In this document: in pieces, positions 1 through 6,003 of the stretch | How positions within the stretch are numbered: the first letter of the stretch is position 1 | Layout of the letters: each line of letters starts with the position of its first letter | Assembly: GCA_003553165.1 (NCBI GenBank) | Contig: PUOZ01000319.1 | Coordinates: 1 to 6,644 of the forward strand | DNA length: 6,644 bases | Direction: 5' to 3' | Source: Thioalkalivibrio sp. | Lineage (GTDB): Bacteria; Pseudomonadota; Gammaproteobacteria; Ectothiorhodospirales; Ectothiorhodospiraceae | Program-made: the position numbers and the translations under genes | The notes under the pieces: model-generated | Databases searched by the model: none | Seen by the model: only the letters and a program-made list of their open reading frames with translations | What the model was told of the DNA's origin: nothing

Positions 1-1040
1 GACTCCACGTAGAGTTCCGCCACGCGACCGTAGTCACGGCCGAAGAAGGCGTGGAAGTTCTCCGCGAGATAGTGCTGGTCGGATCGCAACAGGCTGCCGA
101 CAATGCCGAAATCCACCGCCATGTAACTCGGATCCGACGGGTCGGTGGCATCGATGAAGATGTTTCCCGGGTGCATGTCCGCGTGAAAGAAATTGTGCTT
201 GAAGACCTGGGTGAAGAAGATCTCCACCCCGCGCTCGGCCAGCAGCTTCAGGTCGACGCCCCGCGTGCGCAGCTCCTCGATGTTCGCGACCGGGATGCCG
301 CTGATGCGCTCCATCACCATCACGTTGGTCCGCGTGTAGTCCCAGATCACCTCGGGCACGTACAGCAGCGGGTTGCCCTCGAAATTGCGCCGTATGGTGA
401 TCGCGTTGGCGCCCTCGCGCACCAGGTCGAGTTCGTCGAGCACCGTCTTCTCGTACTCCGACACCACCTCACGCGGCCGCATGCGGCGGCCGTCGGCCCA
501 GTAGCGATCCGCGAGGTAGGCGATCAGATGCAGGATCTCCAGGTCGGCGCGGATGGTGCGGTCGATGCCGGGCCGCACCACCTTCACCACCACCGAGCGG
601 CCGTCACGAAGGCGGGCGGAATGCACCTGCGCGATCGACGCCGAGGCCAGAGGGATGTCCTCGAACTCGGCGAAGATCAGGTCGATGGGGCGCTCCAGGG
701 CCTTCTCGATCGCCGTCCGGGCCTGGTCGCTGGGGAAGGGCGGCACCCGATCCTGCAGTCGGGTGAGTTCCAGCGCGATGTCGTCCGGCAGCAGGTCGCG
801 CCTGGTCGACAGCATCTGCCCGAACTTGATGAAGATCGGGCCGAGGTCCTCCAGGGAACGCCGGATGCGCTCGCCGCGGGTCCCCTGCTCGCGCCGGAAC
901 CAGTTCCACGGCAGGAGGTGCAGGAGGAAACTCAGCGGCCGCAGCGGCTTCAGGGTGAACAGGATGGCGTCGAGCCGGTAGCGCACCAGCACGCGGCCGA
1001 TGGTCCACAGGCGCAGGCCCTGTTTGAAGGTCCGGATCAT
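1..1040 (-). CDS. ubiB: UbiB, ABC1/ADCK-family kinase-like ATPase for ubiquinone synthesis (partial, 3' end outside window)
   Basis: UbiB belongs to the atypical protein-kinase-like ABC1/ADCK/UbiB family. It is a membrane-associated ATPase that supports ubiquinone synthesis, probably by helping lipid intermediates reach the Ubi enzymes rather than by phosphorylating proteins. The first 346 codons are visible and the frame is open at the left edge; E. coli UbiB is about 546 residues, so roughly the last 200, including the usual C-terminal membrane helices, are missing. Family motifs are all present: KFGQ at 72-75 (KxGQ motif), an Ala/Ser-rich loop ending IAQVH at 132-140, Lys153 in VVVKVVRPG, a conserved Glu/Asp stretch at 203-212, HADMHPGN at 286-293 and DFG at 310-312. 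Lys153, Asp288 and Asp310 fall at the same numbers as in E. coli. The ATG overlaps the ubiJ stop as ATGA, which suggests coupled translation, and no clear Shine-Dalgarno is seen. Confidence 0.96.
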   Translation of the reverse strand, partial: MIRTFKQGLRLWTIGRVLVRYRLDAILFTLKPLRPLSFLLHLLPWNWFRREQGTRGERIRRSLEDLGPIFIKFGQMLSTRRDLLPDDIALELTRLQDRVPPFPSDQARTAIEKALERPIDLIFAEFEDIPLASASIAQVHSARLRDGRSVVVKVVRPGIDRTIRADLEILHLIAYLADRYWADGRRMRPREVVSEYEKTVLDELDLVREGANAITIRRNFEGNPLLYVPEVIWDYTRTNVMVMERISGIPVANIEELRTRGVDLKLLAERGVEIFFTQVFKHNFFHADMHPGNIFIDATDPSDPSYMAVDFGIVGSLLRSDQHYLAENFHAFFGRDYGRVAELYVE

Positions 1041-1693
1041 CCGGGTCCGGGCAGCCCGGGACCGTCGGTGGCTGAGCCCGTCGCTGGAGATGCGGCCTCC
1101 AGACGCGCAATGCGCGCCTCCAGGCGGGCGGCGGCATCGCGCAGTTCCGCCAAGTCCTCGGCCCAGGCCTCGAATTCGCCGGAGGGCGGCAGCCAGCGTG
1201 CCTCCTCGCGGGCGTAGTCGACCGTATCGTCCAGCCCGCGCTGCACGAAGCGGCGGAGATGACTCCGGAGAGCTTCGCCCGCCTGCAGCAGCGGCCCCGC
1301 CGTGCCCGCACCGGTCAACGACTCCAGCCAACCGGCCCAGTCGAAGGAGACCCCGGCCAGCGCCCGTTGCAGATCGGTCAGCACGGCAGCATCGCCCCGC
1401 ACCGAGATCCCGGAGCGATCGCCGCCCGAGAGCGCCGCCGCCAGGCCCACGGGCGATCCGCTCAGCGTCACGTCCGGTTCCTCGCCCTCCAGGCTGCCCA
1501 GCACCTGCAGCCGGTCGGCGGCGCCGAGGAAGACCAGCCCCAGGCCGGGCGGCCGGACCTCGACCGCGATCGAATGCCCCGCCAGCCGCGCAACCGCAGG
1601 CTCTTCCGAGGCGTCCAGCCAGCGGTTCAACGCCAGCTCCAGGAATGCAGTCAACGCGGTGGGCAGGGGGCGGACGGCCTGGCTCGTCGTCAT
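1037..1693 (-). CDS. ubiJ: UbiJ, SCP2-domain ubiquinone biosynthesis accessory factor
   Basis: UbiJ (formerly YigP) is a soluble accessory factor of aerobic ubiquinone synthesis. In E. coli it works with UbiK in the Ubi metabolon and binds lipid intermediates through its SCP2 domain. This protein has 218 residues (E. coli 201). An SCP2-like part spans about residues 8-115. A linker follows, then the family's C-terminal pattern DYAREEARWLPP at 159-170 and a short coiled coil at about 178-200 (LRDAAARLEARIARLEA). The tail (201-218) is rich in Gly, Pro and Ala. The ATG at 1693 is chosen because GAGGT at 1707-1703 lies nine bases upstream; a longer in-frame reading to 1735 would run into ubiE. 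It starts four bases after the ubiE stop and ends in an ATGA overlap with ubiB, the order known from Escherichia and Pseudomonas. Sequence conservation in this family is low, so position and C-terminal pattern carry much of the call. Confidence 0.9.
   Translation of the reverse strand: MTTSQAVRPLPTALTAFLELALNRWLDASEEPAVARLAGHSIAVEVRPPGLGLVFLGAADRLQVLGSLEGEEPDVTLSGSPVGLAAALSGGDRSGISVRGDAAVLTDLQRALAGVSFDWAGWLESLTGAGTAGPLLQAGEALRSHLRRFVQRGLDDTVDYAREEARWLPPSGEFEAWAEDLAELRDAAARLEARIARLEAASPATGSATDGPGLPGPG
1044..1063 (-). promoter_or_regulatory. GC-rich hairpin directly before the ubiB start codon
   Basis: In the minus-strand transcript the last codons of ubiJ contain GGTCCCGGGC followed after one base by GCCCGGACC. 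The arms pair fully except for one bulged C, giving a stem of about eight or nine pairs. It ends three bases before the ubiB ATG and would cover the ribosome-binding region of ubiB. A ribosome finishing ubiJ would melt it, so it may tie ubiB translation to ubiJ. The pairing is visible in the sequence; the role is inferred. It also encodes the Gly/Pro tail of UbiJ, so part of the signal may be codon composition. Confidence 0.4.
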
Positions 1694-1697
1694 CGGG

Positions 1698-2453
1698 TCA
1701 GAACCTCGTGGCCCGGTGCAGTGCGACCACGCCACCGGTCAGATTCTCGTACTCCACCCGTTCCAGTCCCGCCTCGCGCATCATCTCCGCGAGCGCCTCC
1801 TGGTTCGGGTGCACGCGGATGCTTTCGGCAAGATAGCGGTAGCTGTCGGCGTCACCGGCGATCAGGCGACCCATCAGTGGCATCACCGTGAAGGAATACG
1901 CGTCGTAGAAGGGTCGCAACGGGGCGACGGGCTGTGAGAACTCCAGCACCAGGAGCCGCCCGCCCGCTTTCAGCACCCGGCGCATCTCCGCCAGCGCCCG
2001 TTCCTTGCGGGTCACGTTGCGCAGGCCGAAGGCGATGGTGACGCGGTCGAAGTGCTCGTCGGGAAACGGCAGGGCCTCGGCGTCGCCCTGCACGAAGTCG
2101 ATGTTGCCGACCCGTCCCTCGTCGAGCAGACGGTCACGCCCGGCGATCAGCATCGAGGCGTTGATGTCGCAGATCGCCACGTGTCCACGCTCGCCGACCC
2201 GGGGCGCAAAGGCCGCGGCCAGGTCGCCGGTGCCGCCGGCCAGGTCGAGCACACGCATGCCCGGGCGCACCGCGGCCCGCTGTACCGTGTGCCGCTTCCA
2301 GAGGCGGTGGATCCCCATCGACATGACGTCGTTCATCAGGTCGTATTTCCGCGCGACCGAGGAGAAGACCTGGCCGACCCGCGCCGCCTTCTCCTCTTCC
2401 GCGACGGTTTCGTAACCGAAATGCGTCTTGCCGCGCTCTTCTTCGTCGCTCAT
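1698..2453 (-). CDS. ubiE: UbiE, ubiquinone/menaquinone C-methyltransferase
   Basis: UbiE is a class I S-adenosylmethionine-dependent methyltransferase. It adds the C-methyl group to the benzoquinol ring of the ubiquinone precursor (2-octaprenyl-6-methoxy-1,4-benzoquinol in E. coli) and also methylates demethylmenaquinol where menaquinone is made. The 251-residue length matches E. coli UbiE. Visible signatures are [16 protein letters not shown] at 37-52 (UbiE family signature), the SAM motif [11 protein letters not shown] at 68-78, an acidic Asp96 after the second strand, GDAEALPF at 123-130, and [15 protein letters not shown] near residues 159-173 (second signature, with Ala where the family often has Pro). 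The ATG at 2453 comes seven bases after the DUF971 stop. No convincing Shine-Dalgarno precedes it, so coupling to DUF971 translation is likely. ubiJ follows after four bases, and its ribosome-binding site lies inside the ubiE 3' end. Confidence 0.97.
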   Translation of the reverse strand: MSDEEERGKTHFGYETVAEEEKAARVGQVFSSVARKYDLMNDVMSMGIHRLWKRHTVQRAAVRPGMRVLDLAGGTGDLAAAFAPRVGERGHVAICDINASMLIAGRDRLLDEGRVGNIDFVQGDAEALPFPDEHFDRVTIAFGLRNVTRKERALAEMRRVLKAGGRLLVLEFSQPVAPLRPFYDAYSFTVMPLMGRLIAGDADSYRYLAESIRVHPNQEALAEMMREAGLERVEYENLTGGVVALHRATRF

Positions 2454-2460
2454 GACGGCA

Positions 2461-2826
2461 TCAATGGGTCTTGCGCGCGTGCCCGGCGGCAGCGAGCTTG
2501 TCGATGTATTCCTGCCAGAGCCTGTCCTGCTCCACGCCGAGATTGTAGAGATAGTCCCAGTCGTAGATGCCGGTGTCGTGGCCGTCGGAGAAAACCAACT
2601 TCACCGCGTAGTTCCCGACCGGCTCCACTTCGGTGATGTTTACATCCTCCTTGCCCAGCTGCAGCGTGTCCTGGCCGGGGCCGTGGCCGCGAACCTCCGC
2701 CGAGGGGGAGTACACGCGCAGGAACTCGCAGGGCAGGCGAAGGTTGGTGCCGTCGGCGTAGCCGAGTTCGAGAATGCGCGACTTCTGGTGCAACTGGATG
2801 TCCGTGGGGCGGTGCTTGCTGCTCAT
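2461..2826 (-). CDS. DUF971 (GBBH-like N-terminal domain) protein, function unknown
   Basis: This 121-residue soluble protein consists almost entirely of a DUF971 domain (Pfam GBBH-like_N), the fold found at the N-terminus of gamma-butyrobetaine hydroxylase. Visible family features are a strand-turn LGYADGT at 21-27, [19 protein letters not shown] at 31-49, and [18 protein letters not shown] at 80-97. Cys33, His48 and His83 are present, but the full set of cysteines that bind zinc in gamma-butyrobetaine hydroxylase is not, so metal binding is unclear. No oxygenase domain is attached and there is no signal peptide or membrane helix. The ATG at 2826 is chosen over the preceding TTG because AGGAG at 2838-2834 gives a seven-base spacer. 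It lies between hslU and ubiE; a DUF971 gene next to hslU is also known in Pseudomonas. The stop is seven bases before ubiE, so the two are probably co-transcribed. The family call is firm; the biochemical role is unknown. Confidence 0.93.
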   Translation of the reverse strand: MSSKHRPTDIQLHQKSRILELGYADGTNLRLPCEFLRVYSPSAEVRGHGPGQDTLQLGKEDVNITEVEPVGNYAVKLVFSDGHDTGIYDWDYLYNLGVEQDRLWQEYIDKLAAAGHARKTH

Positions 2827-2851
2827 CAAAGTGCTCCTGGGCGTGGGTTGT

Positions 2852-2885
2852 GCAGGGCGGGCATGCTGCGCCTGACCCGCCCTGC
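2852..2885. repeat. 10-bp perfect inverted repeat in the DUF971 leader (stem A)
   Basis: GCAGGGCGGG at 2852-2861 pairs perfectly with CCCGCCCTGC at 2876-2885 across a 14-base loop. On the minus strand, the coding strand here, the stem ends 13 bases before the AGGAG of the DUF971 gene and has no U-run after it, so it is not an intrinsic terminator in that direction. On the plus strand it is followed by CTTCGTTTTCT, which resembles a modest terminator for antisense transcription, although no plus-strand gene feeds into it. It shares bases with a second inverted repeat (stem B), so only one can form at a time. The repeat is plain in the sequence; its function is inferred. Confidence 0.55.
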
Positions 2886-2906
2886 CTTCGTTTTCTCGGG
2901 GTCAGG
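2871..2906. repeat. 8-bp perfect inverted repeat competing with stem A (stem B)
   Basis: CCTGACCC at 2871-2878 pairs with GGGTCAGG at 2899-2906 across a 20-base loop. Bases 2876-2878 also belong to one arm of stem A, so the two stems exclude each other. In the minus-strand transcript stem B would be made first, then stem A. Such a pair is what a leader-RNA switch can look like, but no ligand-binding core or leader peptide is recognised, and GC-rich DNA makes some pairings by chance. Confidence 0.4.
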
Positions 2907-2943
2907 GTACCAATTTCATTCCGGATCGAGGAAAAAATCCGTC

Positions 2944-4275
2944 TCAAAGAATGTAGCGCGACAGGTCCTCGTCCTGCACCAGCTCGCCGAGCCGATCGTC
3001 GACCATGGCCGCGTCGACGATCACCGGGCCGGATACGTCCGGGGCATCGTAGGCCACCTGCTGCAGCAGGTGCTCGAGCACCGTGTGCAGGCGGCGGGCG
3101 CCAATGTTCTCCGTGCGCGCATTCACGTCAAAGGCGATCTCGGCGATCCGGCGCACGCCGTCCGGCCGGAATTCCACAGTCACTCCCTCGGTACCGAGCA
3201 GGGCCGTGTACTGCTCGGTCAGCGAGGCAGTGGGTTCGGTCAGGATCTGCACGAAGTGGTCCACGGACAGCGCTCCGAGTTCCACCCGGATCGGCAGGCG
3301 CCCCTGCAGTTCCGGGATCAGGTCGGAGGGCTTCGCCAGGTGGAAGGCGCCCGAGGCGATGAACAGGATGTGATCGGTACGGACCATCCCCAGCTTGGTG
3401 TTCACCGTGGTGCCCTCGACCAGCGGCAGCAGGTCGCGCTGCACCCCCTCACGCGAGACATCGGTGCCGCCGTGCTCGCTGCGCTTGGCCACCTTGTCGA
3501 TCTCGTCGATGAAGACGATGCCGCTCTGCTCGACGCGTTCGACCGCCTTCAGCTTCAGCTCGTCCTCGTTGACCAGCCGCGCGGCCTCCTCGTCGACCAG
3601 CAGGCGCATCGCGTCGCGGATCTTCAGGCGCCGGCTGCGGGTGCGCTGTCCGCCGATGTTCTGGAACATCGACTGCAGCTGGCTGGCCATCTCCTCCATC
3701 CCCGGCGGCGTCATGATCTCCATGCTCGGCTGCACCGCGCGCACCTCGATGTCGATCTCGCGGTCGTCCAGCGTGCCCTCGCGCAGCCGCTTGCGCAGCT
3801 TCTGCCGGGTTTCGCTGTCCGCCGCCGGAGGCTCCGATTCGTTGAAGCCGGTGCCCCGAGGCCGCGGCAGCAGCGCGTCGAGGATGCGTTCCTCCGCGGC
3901 ATCCTCGGCGCGGCCCCGGTACCGGCCCATCTCTTCCTCGCGCAGCTGCTTGATCGCGGCGTCGGCGAGGTCGCGGATGATCGACTCGACGTCACGCCCG
4001 ACGTAGCCCACCTCGGTGAACTTGGTCGCCTCGATCTTCAGGAACGGGGCCTTGGCCAGCCGCGCCAGCCGGCGCGCGATCTCGGTCTTGCCGACCCCGG
4101 TGGGGCCGATCATCAGGATGTTCTTCGGCGTGACTTCCTGGCGCAGCGCCTCGGGCAGCTGCTGCCGGCGCCAACGGTTGCGCAAGGCCACGGCCACGGC
4201 GCGCTTGGCGTCGTCCTGGCCGATGATGTAGCGGTCCAGTTCCTGGACGATCTCGCGCGGGGTCATATCAGTCAT
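2944..4275 (-). CDS. hslU: HslU (ClpY), AAA+ ATPase of the HslUV protease
   Basis: HslU forms a hexameric ring that unfolds proteins with ATP and feeds them into the HslV peptidase. It acts in the cytoplasm, removing misfolded proteins and regulators. The 443 residues equal the E. coli length. Domains and motifs in order: N-terminal region with [20 protein letters not shown] at 16-35, Walker A GPTGVGKT at 57-64, pore loop GYVG at 90-93, the HslU-specific I-domain at about 110-240, Walker B VFIDEID at 254-260, ELQGRLPIR at 322-330 with the likely arginine finger Arg326, sensor 2 GARR at 392-395, and the C-terminal EDLSRYIL that docks into HslV. The first ATG is chosen because AAGGA at 4288-4284 sits eight bases upstream; it also gives the same N-terminal length as E. 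coli. It follows hslV by 16 bases, so the pair is one operon. No strong terminator follows; a T6 run lies just after the stop without a good stem. Nothing suggests loss of function. Confidence 0.98.
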   Translation of the reverse strand: MTDMTPREIVQELDRYIIGQDDAKRAVAVALRNRWRRQQLPEALRQEVTPKNILMIGPTGVGKTEIARRLARLAKAPFLKIEATKFTEVGYVGRDVESIIRDLADAAIKQLREEEMGRYRGRAEDAAEERILDALLPRPRGTGFNESEPPAADSETRQKLRKRLREGTLDDREIDIEVRAVQPSMEIMTPPGMEEMASQLQSMFQNIGGQRTRSRRLKIRDAMRLLVDEEAARLVNEDELKLKAVERVEQSGIVFIDEIDKVAKRSEHGGTDVSREGVQRDLLPLVEGTTVNTKLGMVRTDHILFIASGAFHLAKPSDLIPELQGRLPIRVELGALSVDHFVQILTEPTASLTEQYTALLGTEGVTVEFRPDGVRRIAEIAFDVNARTENIGARRLHTVLEHLLQQVAYDAPDVSGPVIVDAAMVDDRLGELVQDEDLSRYIL

Positions 4276-4291
4276 GAAGAGAGTCCTTGCG

Positions 4292-4846
4292 TCAGGCCCG
4301 GCTCGTTTCCGGCCCGAGGTGTTCCAGCGTGATCTGGTGATTGGTGTAGATGCAGATGTCGGCAGCGATGTGCAGGCTGCGCTCGACGATCTCGCGCGAC
4401 GGCAGGTCGGTGTTGTCCAGCAGCGCCCGCGCCGCCGCCTGGGCGTAGGGGCCGCCCGAGCCGATCGCGATCAGGCTGTGCTCCGGCTCGATCACGTCAC
4501 CGTTGCCGGAGATCACGAACGAGTGCTGCTGATCGGCCACCGCCAGCAGGGCCTCCAGTCGGCGCAGCGCGCGGTCGGTGCGCCAGTCCTTGGCCAGTTC
4601 GACGGCCGAGCGCATCATGTTGCCCGAGTGCTTCTCCAGCATCCCCTCGAAGCGTTCGAACAGGGTGAAGGCATCGGCGGTGCCGCCGGCGAATCCGGCC
4701 AGGATCCGATCGTGATAAACGCGCCTGACCTTGCGCGCGTTCCCTTTCATCACCGTATTGCCCAGCGACACCTGGCCGTCGCCGCCCAGCGTGACCTCGC
4801 CGTTGCGACGGACGCTGACGATGGTGGTTCCACGAAACTGCTCCAA
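4292..4846 (-). CDS. hslV: HslV (ClpQ), threonine peptidase of the HslUV protease, TTG start
   Basis: HslV is the proteasome-beta-like peptidase that forms a double hexamer and degrades proteins delivered by HslU. Read from the TTG at 4846 the protein has 184 residues and begins (M)[13 protein letters not shown]. Homologues show that the first Thr of TTIVSVRR is the N-terminal nucleophile, here residue 7, so a six-residue leader must be removed between Gly6 and Thr7. E. coli HslV has only Met before this Thr. In mature numbering Asp17 (GGDGQ), Lys28, Lys33 (NARKVRR) and the [18 protein letters not shown] stretch all match the family. TTG is chosen because AGGAG at 4858-4854 lies seven bases upstream. 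The in-frame ATG at 4870 would place that AGGAG inside the gene and has no good ribosome-binding site of its own. hslU follows after 16 bases. The upstream gap should hold the promoter if there is one, but no clear heat-shock (sigma-32) sequence is seen. Confidence 0.96.
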   Translation of the reverse strand: MEQFRGTTIVSVRRNGEVTLGGDGQVSLGNTVMKGNARKVRRVYHDRILAGFAGGTADAFTLFERFEGMLEKHSGNMMRSAVELAKDWRTDRALRRLEALLAVADQQHSFVISGNGDVIEPEHSLIAIGSGGPYAQAAARALLDNTDLPSREIVERSLHIAADICIYTNHQITLEHLGPETSRA

Positions 4847-4858
4847 AGACGATCTCCT
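4847..4858 (-). promoter_or_regulatory. Ribosome-binding site that decides the hslV TTG start
   Basis: In the minus-strand direction AGGAG (4858-4854), within the longer purine run AAGAGGAGA, is followed by seven bases and then TTG. This is the strongest Shine-Dalgarno match near the hslV 5' end and supports the rare TTG initiator over the ATG 24 bases further upstream. Confidence 0.75.
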
Positions 4859-4884
4859 CTTCGCGCACATCGTGCGCCATTGCG

Positions 4885-4898
4885 CGGGGCGAACCCCG
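4885..4898 (-). promoter_or_regulatory. Small GC hairpin with UUCG loop in the hslV leader
   Basis: The transcript reads CGGGG-UUCG-CCCCG, a perfect five-pair stem with a four-base loop, ending 38 bases before the hslV TTG. The 3' arm could instead pair with a second GGGG further upstream (complement of 4909-4914), so an alternative longer-loop form exists. The E. coli hslVU mRNA also carries a 5' stem-loop linked to transcript stability. Whether this one has that role is inference. Confidence 0.4.
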
Positions 4899-4920
4899 TT
4901 CTCGTCAACCCCGCAGCATA

Positions 4921-4948
4921 CCCATTCGCGCGCGCGGCGCGCTCCTAC
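4921..4948 (-). repeat. REP-like palindromic element, copy 2
   Basis: The minus strand reads GTAGGA at 4948-4943, then a 15-base GC palindrome (GCGCGC-CGC-GCGCGC), then GAATGGG at 4927-4921. GTAGGAGCG followed by a palindrome and GCGAA is the pattern of the extragenic REP family widespread in Pseudomonas and other gammaproteobacteria. It lies in the hslV leader, 60 bases from a similar copy in the same orientation. Sequence and symmetry are visible; family membership is recognised by pattern only. Confidence 0.6.
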
Positions 4949-4983
4949 GCGGACGGATCCCATGGTTGGGGCTGCTGCACCGT

Positions 4984-5008
4984 CCATTCCTGCGCGGCGC
5001 AGTCCTAC
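4984..5008 (-). repeat. REP-like palindromic element, copy 1, containing the xerC stop codon
   Basis: The minus strand reads GTAGGA at 5008-5003, then CTGCGC-C-GCGCAG at 5002-4990, a perfect palindrome, then GAATGG at 4989-4984. It shares both flanks and the central GCGCCGCGC with copy 2, 60 bases away in the same orientation. The TAG inside its GTAGGA is the stop codon of xerC, so the element joins directly onto the gene's 3' end. The arms differ between the copies yet each stays self-complementary, which suggests selection for or formation of a hairpin. Confidence 0.55.
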
Positions 5009-6003
5009 TCGGGTTCGTCGCCGGGCAGACGCGTCCCGTGCGGGCGAACGGTGCTGCCGGCCTTGCGCCGAGCCCGCGGGTGCGCGTTATCGTAGACCTG
5101 CGCCAGGTGCTGGAAATCCAGGTGGGTGTAGATCTGGGTCGTGGCCAGATCCGCGTGCCCCAGGAGTTCCTGCACGGCGCGCAGATCGCCGCTCGATTCC
5201 AGCAGGTGGCTGGCGAAGGCGTGCCGCAGCCGGTGCGGATGCAGCCGCTCGCCCAGGCCGGCGCGCAGACCCGCCAGCGCCAGCCGGCTCTGCACCGCGC
5301 GGTTGCCCAACCGTCCGCCGCGCCGGGACACGAAGAGCGCACCCTCCTCCGGTGCCGCCCAACCGGGCCGCTGGGCCAGCCACGCACGCAGGGCCGCGCA
5401 CGCCAGGCGTCCCACGGGTACCGTGCGCTCGCGCCGCCCCTTGCCCATGACCCGCACCAGGCCGGCCTCGAGATCCAGGCTGCCAAGGTTCAGCCCGGTC
5501 AGCTCCGATAACCGCAGCCCCGAGGAGTAGAACAGCTCCAGCATCGCCCGATCGCGCAGCTCCAGGGTATCCCCGCCCGGCTGCGCCATGGCCCGGCCCG
5601 CCTGATCGACGTCGAGGCCGCGCGGCAGCGGCCGCCCGAGCTTCGGCCCGCGCAGCGATGCCGCCGGGTTGTGCTCCAGAAGACCCTCGCGCACCGCCCA
5701 CTTGCCGAAGCTGCGCACGGCGGACAGGAAGCGCTGAATGGTGCGCGGATTGCTGCCTTCCCGCGCCAGGCCGGCGGCGATACGGCGGAGCGTGGCCGGA
5801 TCCAGTTCCGGCCACGTGCCGGCAAAGCCCGCGCGCAGGCGGTTCAGGTCGCGCCCGTAGGCGACCACGGTGTACGGAGACAGACCGCGCTCGTGGCGCA
5901 GGTGGTCGAGAAACGCGGCAATGCTTGCATCCGTGGCCGGGTCCGGATCCGCGTCCGGGACGCTGTAGCGCCCCCTACCCGTTGGCGCAGGAACGGACGT
6001 CAT
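5005..6003 (-). CDS. xerC: XerC, tyrosine recombinase for chromosome dimer resolution
   Basis: XerC works with XerD at the chromosomal dif site to turn chromosome dimers back into monomers at cell division. From the ATG at 6003 the protein has 332 residues. An N-terminal SAM-like core-binding domain starts at about residue 25 ([20 protein letters not shown]), and the catalytic domain covers about 135-312. All six catalytic residues are seen: Arg164 (SGLRLSEL), Lys188 ([12 protein letters not shown]), His257 and Arg260 ([12 protein letters not shown]), His283 ([15 protein letters not shown]) and the nucleophile Tyr292. The [11 protein letters not shown] ending fits XerC better than XerD. About 24 residues before the first domain and some 16 after the usual XerC end are extra. 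The ATG overlaps the DUF484 gene by 29 bases; the best Shine-Dalgarno (GAGG at 6019-6016) is 12 bases away, so a GTG at 6033 remains possible. Location next to DUF484 matches the dapF-yigA-xerC order of E. coli. Confidence 0.95.
   Translation of the reverse strand: MTSVPAPTGRGRYSVPDADPDPATDASIAAFLDHLRHERGLSPYTVVAYGRDLNRLRAGFAGTWPELDPATLRRIAAGLAREGSNPRTIQRFLSAVRSFGKWAVREGLLEHNPAASLRGPKLGRPLPRGLDVDQAGRAMAQPGGDTLELRDRAMLELFYSSGLRLSELTGLNLGSLDLEAGLVRVMGKGRRERTVPVGRLACAALRAWLAQRPGWAAPEEGALFVSRRGGRLGNRAVQSRLALAGLRAGLGERLHPHRLRHAFASHLLESSGDLRAVQELLGHADLATTQIYTHLDFQHLAQVYDNAHPRARRKAGSTVRPHGTRLPGDEPE

Noticed and set aside
51..1217. Plus-strand open frame of 388 codons opposite ubiB and the end of ubiJ.
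   Set aside because: The minus strand encodes UbiB with all kinase-like motifs. The plus-strand product is His/Arg/Gln-rich and resembles nothing I know.
604..1311. Minus-strand 235-codon frame overlapping ubiB and ubiJ in a different frame.
   Set aside because: It is a frame-shifted reading of two well-supported genes and its translation is low-complexity Arg/Pro/Ala sequence.
1694..1735. Longer N-terminus for UbiJ, starting inside ubiE at 1735.
   Set aside because: The added residues do not look like the family start, and the ATG at 1693 has GAGGT at a good distance.
2932..2937. T6 run on the minus strand just after the hslU stop, as a possible intrinsic terminator.
   Set aside because: No stable GC stem precedes it; the best nearby pairing is four or five base pairs and badly spaced.
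2907..2950. Possible sigma-70 promoter (TTGAGA overlapping the hslU stop) for DUF971-ubiEJB.
   Set aside because: At 16-19 bases downstream there is no sequence close to TATAAT, and the TTGAGA match alone is not enough.
2428..4332. Very long plus-strand open frame (634 codons) opposite hslU and DUF971.
   Set aside because: It lies wholly antisense to hslU and DUF971, whose protein motifs are unmistakable. Its translation is low-complexity (Arg, Leu, His, Asp, Gln rich) with no recognisable domain, as expected of an antisense frame in GC-rich DNA.
4847..4987. HslV starting at 4987 or at the ATG at 4870.
   Set aside because: Both add residues unlike any HslV N-terminus and lack a good ribosome-binding site, whereas TTG at 4846 has AGGAG seven bases upstream.
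4847..5004. Heat-shock (sigma-32) or sigma-70 promoter for hslVU.
   Set aside because: A CCCCAA and a TATGCT occur on the minus strand, but neither has an acceptable -35 partner at the right distance, so I do not call a promoter.
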